A program made the position numbers and the translations under genes. From Panaeolus papilionaceus (taxonomy: Eukaryota > Basidiomycota > Agaricomycetes > Agaricales): a DNA stretch of 64,000 bases. The stretch is taken from the NCBI GenBank assembly GCA_015501605.1, contig JADNRZ010000018.1, positions 682,001 through 746,000 of the forward strand, in the 5' to 3' direction. This document shows positions 57,764 to 64,000 of this stretch, piece by piece. The notes below the pieces were generated by a model. That model saw only the letters and a list, made by a program, of their open reading frames with translations, did not search any database and was not told the DNA's origin. Positions within the stretch are counted from its first letter, which is position 1. Every line of letters starts with the position of its first letter.

Positions 57764-59597
57764 CATGTAGAAATACTTGGGTCAACGTGGGTATAAGGGA
57801 ACTGCCGAATTGGATCGGCTCCAGAGTGTGTATGAGTCGGAGCCTGAGGTGGTGGGTGAGTTTCGAGCTCCTAGACTGGTATAAGCATTGCTGATTCGGT
57901 GGGCTACATACCATTGTCAGAGGATTGATTGAACCTCGAGAGGCGAACTCATCCTATGCAGCCACCCCTCCGAATTTGAGTCGGCGGTCGACTCACTCCC
58001 AACACCAGTCAGAATTTATACATAACATAACCACAAGGAAGTGAATTGAATAGCATCGAATAACCAAGACATTTACATCCCGAGCCGTATTCCGAGCATT
58101 GAATTGGCAGGTAAGATTCAGACAATGTCGCGCTTCGAACATTCGAACATTCCATTCGAATCGAATCCATGGGTGAGGCTAGGCCTTCAATTTCGATAGG
58201 TGACGGCGTTCGATGGGTCATCGCGCCAAGTAAGTCACGGTATGTTATGGTTGCCCCCTCGGTTCAGCGCTATTCGCATCGAACGCCGCACAGCGTAACA
58301 TTAAAACTGTATGTTGCTGATAAGTATAGAGTACTCAGGGTTGACTTTAAATTATATTATATTGAAGAGCGCTGATCATTGTAGCACGCCTTGTGCATGA
58401 ACAGTCCACCCGGTACCCACACGCATGCGCCTCGCCTCGCGGCCTCACGGCCTCACACAACGAAACGAAGGGAATAAATTAAAGTTCCTGACCCACATGA
58501 ATAGGATTTTGTTCGGGAAGGACGTTAACTCCGCTCGGTGTATCCCGAGGTGTCGATTGGATTGATTGATTCGAGCTATTGATATACTTACATATTTATG
58601 TAAATGTCATTGGACGTCAAGACTTGAGAGATCTATCGATAAGTTTACGGGCACAGGTGGGGTTACAACTGTCGCGTCTACAAACGATTCAAATTGGTTC
58701 TGAGTTGGATTAGAGGATATGGATGGGTTGGATGGCGCGGTGGACTTCGAGCTCGAAGGTTGGTTGAACCCATTATGGATATGGCTTGCTCGAGTCCCTG
58801 AGTTGCCTTATCTTCAATTCAATACATTCAACTCAAGGGTCGACTCGAAACCACCCCCGTTATTCGGTCTATCTATTGGTATGAAGTCATAATAAAATCA
58901 TGGCCCAGGGACGCTTACCCAAGTTTCAGATTCAATGCCATTCCTTGATTCAATTGCCCTGATATTTACAATTCCAATATGAATCGAGGGCGGCGTCGTG
59001 AGGGCCCGAATCCCGCACCCGCACCCGCACCCCTGATTTCTGGCTGGCCGAATAACATAACGACCATTTGGGTGAGTGGAAGTGTCGGTTAGGGTGACGA
59101 GGAGGGGTGGTTGTTGTTTTCCTAGCTGGGAGCGGGGGTATGAGCTGGTTCGGTTGGGTTGGTGGTTGGTGCTCGAGATGGTGTGTGGTCGTGGTTCGAT
59201 GCTTCACGTATGTATTTGATTTAGCTATTCATGTTCCTTCGAGGTGGAAGTAGAGACTCGATGCAATTTGGGATTCAGAGGCGAGTGCGAGGCGTTTAAA
59301 CGAGTTGAAGTCAAGATATTGAGTTGGGTGTCGGTGTTGTTTCATCCACATGCGCATATCGATACAGCTATACCTCTCTAAGTTTTGAATTTCAACAACT
59401 CAGAGTTACGTCCTCACTCACCCCAATCTCCTCCCGCCTCATTCGCAAGTGCTTCAAATTCAAGTCAACCAAGTGACCGAACCAGCTGAACAGAGTCCCA
59501 GGGGTCCTGCATGAACTACGTCACTGGTGTGCCATGCCGTGTGGGCGCTCTAGGCAATGTGAGTCTAGACCGGTCTATGTGACGGGGGTGGGTGAGA

Positions 59598-59619
59598 GGG
59601 GGTTGGGGTTGGGGTTGGG
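59598..59619 (+). repeat. G-quadruplex motif, TTGGGG repeats
   Basis: Four G-runs (5, 4, 4 and 3 G) separated by TT: GGGGGTTGGGGTTGGGGTT then GGG. This is a canonical short-loop G4 motif and resembles a telomere-type repeat, although most fungal telomeres are TTAGGG. Confidence 0.75.
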
Positions 59620-60423
59620 TGGATTGATTTGGAGGTCTGGACTCGCAGTGGTGAATTGAATTGAGTCGGTTGGGTGGTTGGTTTGTATTGGTGACCATGG
59701 GTGGATTTAAAATAGAGGGTTGGGCAGAGCTGCTATAATCAATGGTGTTGGGACGCGTCTTTACAATGTGTGGTGTATTCATTGGTTATGACTTACTTTA
59801 ATACATACGCACCTTGTCCACTCGCTGGCATTTAACTGAATGAATGACCTACGAATCACGCCAAGCGAATCAAACCACGCCTCCGAGGCAGAATGGTGAA
59901 CGCATGAGATTGAGTGGGTGACAGACAAGAAAGAGGAAGTTCTAGACCTCGACCCCCGAGCCTTTCTTGCTTTCTTTCTCAGTATACGTAGATAGCATAT
60001 TCATTCCTTCACTTGCCTTGCCGGGTGAGTTCCTATACTTACTTACACAACCTCGTCTAGTCGTATCCTTCCTTCCCTTCCCTCCTTTCGCCATCACCAC
60101 CCACCAGTGCCCTCCCGCATCCCCTGACCAGAGGCACCCCCAACCAGGTTAGCAACCACCTTACAAAGGTGGGTGACAACGACTCAGACCCCCCTAGATC
60201 AGATCAATTCCCTAAATAATCAATTACTTATCCCAATCAGATTCGATTCACTCGATCCAATTCGAGCGCGGCCAGACCCTCCAGGGCTAGAGCGGACATC
60301 TAGAGCTGCCTTCGGGGGTTGTCATAATAGACGGAGATTTTGGAGAGATTCAGAGGCACGGAATTGGAGTTGGTGTGTGCGATAAAGAGACAAGACGCGT
60401 TATTTGTGAGGCATCGGTTTATT

Positions 60424-60455
60424 GCTTTTCCTTTCCTTTCCTTTCCTTTCCTTCC
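60424..60455 (+). repeat. CCTTT microsatellite
   Basis: About five tandem CCTTT units followed by CCTTCC variants, in the pyrimidine-rich presumed leader of the right-end gene. Confidence 0.7.
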
Positions 60456-61530
60456 TTCTGTATTTCTGACTGGGTTTTTTCTTGGTTTCTTCGGGCTGTT
60501 GTTTCTTCGCAGACAGATAGACGACTTCAAGGGCCTATCGACAAGGGACTGGAATAAAGAAATAAAATAGACTCCAAAAGGCAACACCCAATTTCGATTA
60601 CTTTGATTAGGCGTCAAATCGGTAACACTTATCCTGTGTGATCTAGGTCTGGACCGTCCATCTCATCAGCCCCTCGTCTAGACTCTTGCCTTGCCTTACC
60701 TTGACTTGCCATTCCATCCGTTCCCTCCCCTTTCCTTCCTTCCTTCACCCACCTTATTGAATCCATTCTCACTCTTAAAATCCGATAGGCCTATCGTACC
60801 CCCTCGGAAATCATTTGATCCACCTTGATTTTACTTGGGTCGCGGTCTGGGTCTGTCTGTGACGGTGTCATACCCATCAATAATTGACATTACATTTCAT
60901 TGGCTGTAGATTGATATTCCTTCTTTCCAGGTAAGACTCTCTCTTCTTCCCTTCCTCCTTTCTTACAGACTGTCATTTATTTATGATATTTCAATTTCTG
61001 AATCTTATTCCCAAACTCTAGTTCTAGTCCTCCATAGGTCTAGACTACACGGCCCCCCCTTTCTTTCCCTTTTGCGTTACATCCTATTGGCCACCGACAC
61101 GGCTACTTACCTTGCCTTGCCTACTCGACTCGACTTGGAGGTCTAGCACACGGCCAGACTCTTGACGCTTACCTTACCTCTCATCCCATTGCATTCGGTG
61201 ATTGGATAGGATAGGATTGGATAGGAACCCAACGCAGCACATTACCACGTCCTCACTTCATACCGTCCCCCCCTACCCTGGGATTACAAGGTCTCGAGAT
61301 TGACATTCGGGGCTTGGATCGGGTGGTCGATACGGGACTAGATACGGGACTAGATACTTGTGTCATTGCGGGTAAGTTTCTTTTTTGGTTTCCCTTTCCT
61401 TCCTTCACAAATTGTTTCTGTCTTTCCCCTCTGCCTTTCCTTCTTTCCTTCCTCATATCATCTTGACTTGACTTGGGGTATACGTACCTTACCCACCCTA
61501 TCCAACTCTATCTACCTACGCCTCCACATT

Positions 61531-61557
61531 TATTTGTCTTGTCTTGTCTTGTCTTGT
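61531..61557 (+). repeat. TTGTC/TGTCT microsatellite
   Basis: Four to five tandem TTGTC units in the presumed leader of the right-end gene. Short, imperfect at both ends. Confidence 0.65.
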
Positions 61558-61939
61558 GTGGACGAAAAGGGATCTACAGACATACTGTCGACATACACAC
61601 AGCTGTCTAATCCAAGCAAACGCCCAAGACAATCCCACCCCATCATCTCATTACATTGGATTGAATTATAACACACCATTATCTATCCATTATTTCAACC
61701 TTATTACCCAAACTCTTCTTCATCACCGTCATCCCCACCCGCCTTCTCTTCTTCAATTCTTTATTCGTCTTCTCTCGATCCAAGCCGGAACAATCATAAC
61801 TGACGCCTTTCTTCCCTTTGCTTTTCTTCGCATTAAATTTCCATCGCATTGCATTCCATACACCGCGCCATAATTTACATTATCCTTAACGTCTCACTTC
61901 ACTTCGCCTTCGCATCTATAAAACCTACCTCGTCCAACC

Positions 61940-64000
61940 ATGCAACACCCAATCCCAATACCCATATCGGCGCCCTTCTCATCCGACCCCCCGGCCTCTT
62001 CTTCGTTATCTTCTACATCCTCTTCGCTATCCTCTTCGCTACCCTCCTCCACCACAACAGACACACCTATACGCACGTCTACGAATTGGAATATCGCCAA
62101 CGGCGGACGCATCCATCACGCGCATAGTACGTTGCTGAAAGCCCAGACGGTGACAATGGCGGTGTATTCTTTTGGGCCTTCGACGGGGAGCAGTAGTGGC
62201 GCCAGTGGGAGTGGTAGCGCCAGTGGGAGTGGGAGTGGGAGTGGAATCGGAATCGGAAGTACGAGTGGGAGAAGTAGAGGGCGGAGAATGCAGATCATCG
62301 TTGACAGAGACGGGGATCACGAGATGCGTGATGGGAGGGACGAGAGAGAGGAAGATGAAGACGATGTGATGGATGGAAGTCTCAAGAGCATATACACGAG
62401 CTCGCGAGATAGTTTGTCGCCTCGTCGGAAGAGCGGGAGCCGGAATCCGAAGGAAACGAGAAGTAGGAGTCGAGAACACACGACGACGACTTCGGCTTCA
62501 GCATCAGCATCGACATACACGCACACGCATGATCTGACTCGACATCACCATATATCGCATCTCAGCCCGCCATTATTACACACACTTACACCAACCCCGC
62601 TCTCCATGCCCTCACACCTCCAAATCCCACCCCCGACATACCCTGCTGCACATCACCTCATAAGCACATCATCACCCTCTGCGTCTTCGTCGTCGTCGTC
62701 ACCGCCTACGACCTCCTTCTTTCCTCCTTTAGCATCTTCCACACAACCCACTACGAGCACGACGACGACGACAGGAACGACATCCACAGCCCTCATCCTC
62801 CGCCCTACCCTCCGGCACTCGCGTCACGCCCGTCGCGATTTCGAATTGGACGGCGCGGTATCAGCACTAGCGAGTAGTCTGATGATGTCGGAATTGACGA
62901 CGATGCCTAATGATATGGGTGTTATGGGCACGGGGGGCGATAGTGGTCCTAGTACGCCGGGGAGCGTGACGTTGAGCTTTGATGGTGTAGGAGCGGGGGC
63001 AGGGCCTGTGTCGCCGATGATGGGCCATGGACATGGGAGGACGAGGAGTGGGGAGTACGCCGTGCATTCGCAGCAGCAGCAGAACCAAAACCAGCAAAGG
63101 CTACAGCGCCCGAGAGGGTTATGGAGGGCGCGGAGTAGTGGTACACCGGGACCTGAGATTCAGCTGGGGATGAGCAGGAGAGGAGGGGGTGCGGGGAGTG
63201 GTGAGGAGGGAGGGTCAGGGGGGAGGACGGGGAAGAAGTGGAGTGAAGAGGAGGAGGGGAGGTTTTATGCGGACGATGATATTGATGGGGCGTGTGTGGG
63301 TGGTGCTGGGGAGAGAGAAAGAGGAGAATGGAGAGAGAGCAGGGAGGATGGGGACGGGGACGGGGAGAGTTGTGAGAGCTGCGATGAGTGCTGTGGGTGT
63401 AGCGAGAGTGAGGGGAGCGGGAGTGAGAGTGGGATGGATGTAGATGTAGATGTGGACGAGGGGGGTGTTGTCGGTGATGCAGAGGACGAGGTGGAGGACG
63501 AGAGAGCAGGAGAGAGGATGGTGCGATTGGGCGATGTAGGACGAAGTCTGACGAGCACGTCTGTATCGAGCGCAGCGTCGTCTTTGCATTCGCATTCTAC
63601 ATCTGCGTCAACGTCGACTTTCACATCGACATCTACTTCAGCGTCAACCTCGACATTGGCTTCAACATCGACGATGCACTCTACCTCGACGTGCAGCTCG
63701 ACATCTGTCGACACACCCGAGGGGTCGCCGACGCCGAGACTGGATAGAGTGAGGTTTCCTCAGTTTGGGAGTGTGGAGAGCGAGGATGTGGACGATACTC
63801 AAGAGTGGAAAGCGCAAGAAGGAAACACGAAAAGCGACGCTGCGTCTGATCGGGAGATCAAAGAGCTCCACGAAGTGCGTCATAGGGACTCGAACTCGGG
63901 GGTTAGAGTTGAGGGGGAGGGGATGCCGATGGGCGATCAGAAGAGGCAGAAGATTGCAGGGCGGGGAGGAGAGGCAGAGAAGGAGAGGGAGAAGGAGGGG
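61940..64000 (+). CDS. long Ser/Gly-rich low-complexity protein, 3' end outside window
   Basis: From the ATG at 61940 the frame stays open for 687 codons to the window edge; an in-frame TAA at 61919-61921 makes this the first possible start in the exon. Composition is strongly biased: Ser-rich start (SSSLSSTSSSLSSSLPSS), a GSASGSGSGSG run, Glu/Asp and Arg/Gly stretches, a STSASTSTFTSTSTSAS run and a Cys patch (ESCESCDECCGC, about residues 478-487). Short motifs such as RSGEYAVHSQQQQNQNQ look like regulatory-protein linkers. No folded domain is visible; a domain may lie beyond the window. The long pyrimidine-rich leader with donor-like sites is common for fungal regulators and kinases, but identity cannot be stated. 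Several shorter frames on both strands inside it are antisense or shifted shadows. Confidence 0.65.
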   Translation, partial: MQHPIPIPISAPFSSDPPASSSLSSTSSSLSSSLPSSTTTDTPIRTSTNWNIANGGRIHHAHSTLLKAQTVTMAVYSFGPSTGSSSGASGSGSASGSGSGSGIGIGSTSGRSRGRRMQIIVDRDGDHEMRDGRDEREEDEDDVMDGSLKSIYTSSRDSLSPRRKSGSRNPKETRSRSREHTTTTSASASASTYTHTHDLTRHHHISHLSPPLLHTLTPTPLSMPSHLQIPPPTYPAAHHLISTSSPSASSSSSSPPTTSFFPPLASSTQPTTSTTTTTGTTSTALILRPTLRHSRHARRDFELDGAVSALASSLMMSELTTMPNDMGVMGTGGDSGPSTPGSVTLSFDGVGAGAGPVSPMMGHGHGRTRSGEYAVHSQQQQNQNQQRLQRPRGLWRARSSGTPGPEIQLGMSRRGGGAGSGEEGGSGGRTGKKWSEEEEGRFYADDDIDGACVGGAGERERGEWRESREDGDGDGESCESCDECCGCSESEGSGSESGMDVDVDVDEGGVVGDAEDEVEDERAGERMVRLGDVGRSLTSTSVSSAASSLHSHSTSASTSTFTSTSTSASTSTLASTSTMHSTSTCSSTSVDTPEGSPTPRLDRVRFPQFGSVESEDVDDTQEWKAQEGNTKSDAASDREIKELHEVRHRDSNSGVRVEGEGMPMGDQKRQKIAGRGGEAEKEREKEG

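Larger units (their letters stand above)
55007..61939. other. 7-kb region without a recognisable gene
   Basis: The proximal 200 bases are the nuclease promoter. Beyond it I find no domain, no frame with plausible introns and no RNA gene. Open frames at 55204-55446, 55659-55940, 58950-59207 and 59516-59782 (all minus) are low-complexity or chance. The region contains an inverted repeat (57410-57763), many TTCGAA/TTCGAAT-type short palindromes near 58130-58170, a G-quadruplex motif (59598-59619) and, from about 60000 on, long pyrimidine tracts with strong donor-like sites (GGTGAGTT near 60024, AGGTAAGAC near 60931, GGGTAAGTTT near 61371). The last part probably is a spliced 5' leader and promoter of the frame starting at 61940. 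Confidence 0.5.

Noticed and set aside
61849..62127. Plus-strand frame MHSIHRAIIYIILN overlapping the right-end gene
   Set aside because: Different frame from the much longer open frame starting at 61940 and no domain; overlapping shadow.
63215..63714. Antisense frames under the right-end gene, including valine/aspartate repeats
   Set aside because: Produced by the simple-sequence composition of the long plus-strand frame.
1..64000. CRISPR array, rRNA genes, integrase-type mobile element or viral insertion
   Set aside because: None seen: no regular spacer repeats, no rRNA signature, no transposase, reverse transcriptase or capsid-like frame in the window.

Overview
The window is nuclear DNA of a filamentous basidiomycete, most likely an Agaricomycete. 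Genes are broken by many short introns of about 50-70 bases with GT..AG ends and CTNA-type branch sites. The proteins (uL5/RPL11, ARP2, VPS28, RPB7, ABP1, a basidiomycete-style P450) are clearly fungal, and three tRNA genes are interspersed. Exon coordinates were derived by hand from splice-site phase and protein-family continuity; they are models, not transcript evidence.

Layout, 1-35 kb (mostly core genes). 3' end of an unknown gene (1-144, +); RPL11 (380-1096, +); RING/coiled-coil protein (1339-2891, -); vezatin/myosin-binding-like membrane protein (4654-7650, -); a gene-poor stretch (7.65-11.5 kb) with one possible oxidoreductase relic; a cytochrome P450 (11496-13466, +); ARP2 (13994-15559, +); a secreted Ser/Pro-rich repeat protein with a putative 15-base microexon (16138-19081, +); a 15-exon ArAE_2/Bre4-like membrane protein (19604-23796, +); VPS28 (24014-24927, +); a small 61-residue candidate; a single-pass membrane protein; a GNAT acetyltransferase (-); the actin-binding protein ABP1 (28210-30941, +); a nuclear-looking hypothetical; and two neighbouring paralogues of unknown function (-).

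Layout, 35.7-51.9 kb (accessory-like block). Four copies of one unusual gene family sit here: a decayed copy A (about 36.2-37.4 kb), an intact copy B (38071-41350, +), a recently duplicated and decaying copy C (42466-45726, +), and an intact inverted copy D (47279-50803, -). The intact products combine an N-terminal CCCH zinc finger, RRM/KH-like regions, a complete RING-IBR-RING ubiquitin-ligase module, a charged coiled coil, and a C-terminal CIVM box that looks like a prenylation (CaaX) signal. Copy C carries a 206-bp element with 27-bp terminal inverted repeats starting CACTG and a 3-bp TCA duplication inserted in its promoter, a weakened TATA box, a lost zinc ligand, a lost exon, a 1-base frameshift and a changed active-site histidine. 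RPB7 lies between C and D. Nearly identical tRNA-Ile(AAT) genes flank D, and a tRNA-Val(AAC) lies upstream of A.

Layout, 52-64 kb. An SNM1/Artemis-type DNA-repair nuclease (52096-55006, -), then about 7 kb without a recognisable gene (inverted repeat, G-quadruplex motif, pyrimidine-rich microsatellites, several strong splice-donor-like sites), then a long Ser/Gly-rich open frame that starts at 61940 and runs off the right edge.

The genes do not form one pathway. RPL11, RPB7, ARP2, ABP1, VPS28 and the nuclease are ordinary housekeeping genes (ARP2 and ABP1 both act in cortical actin patches). The RING-IBR-RING cluster is the part that looks recently evolved and least described.
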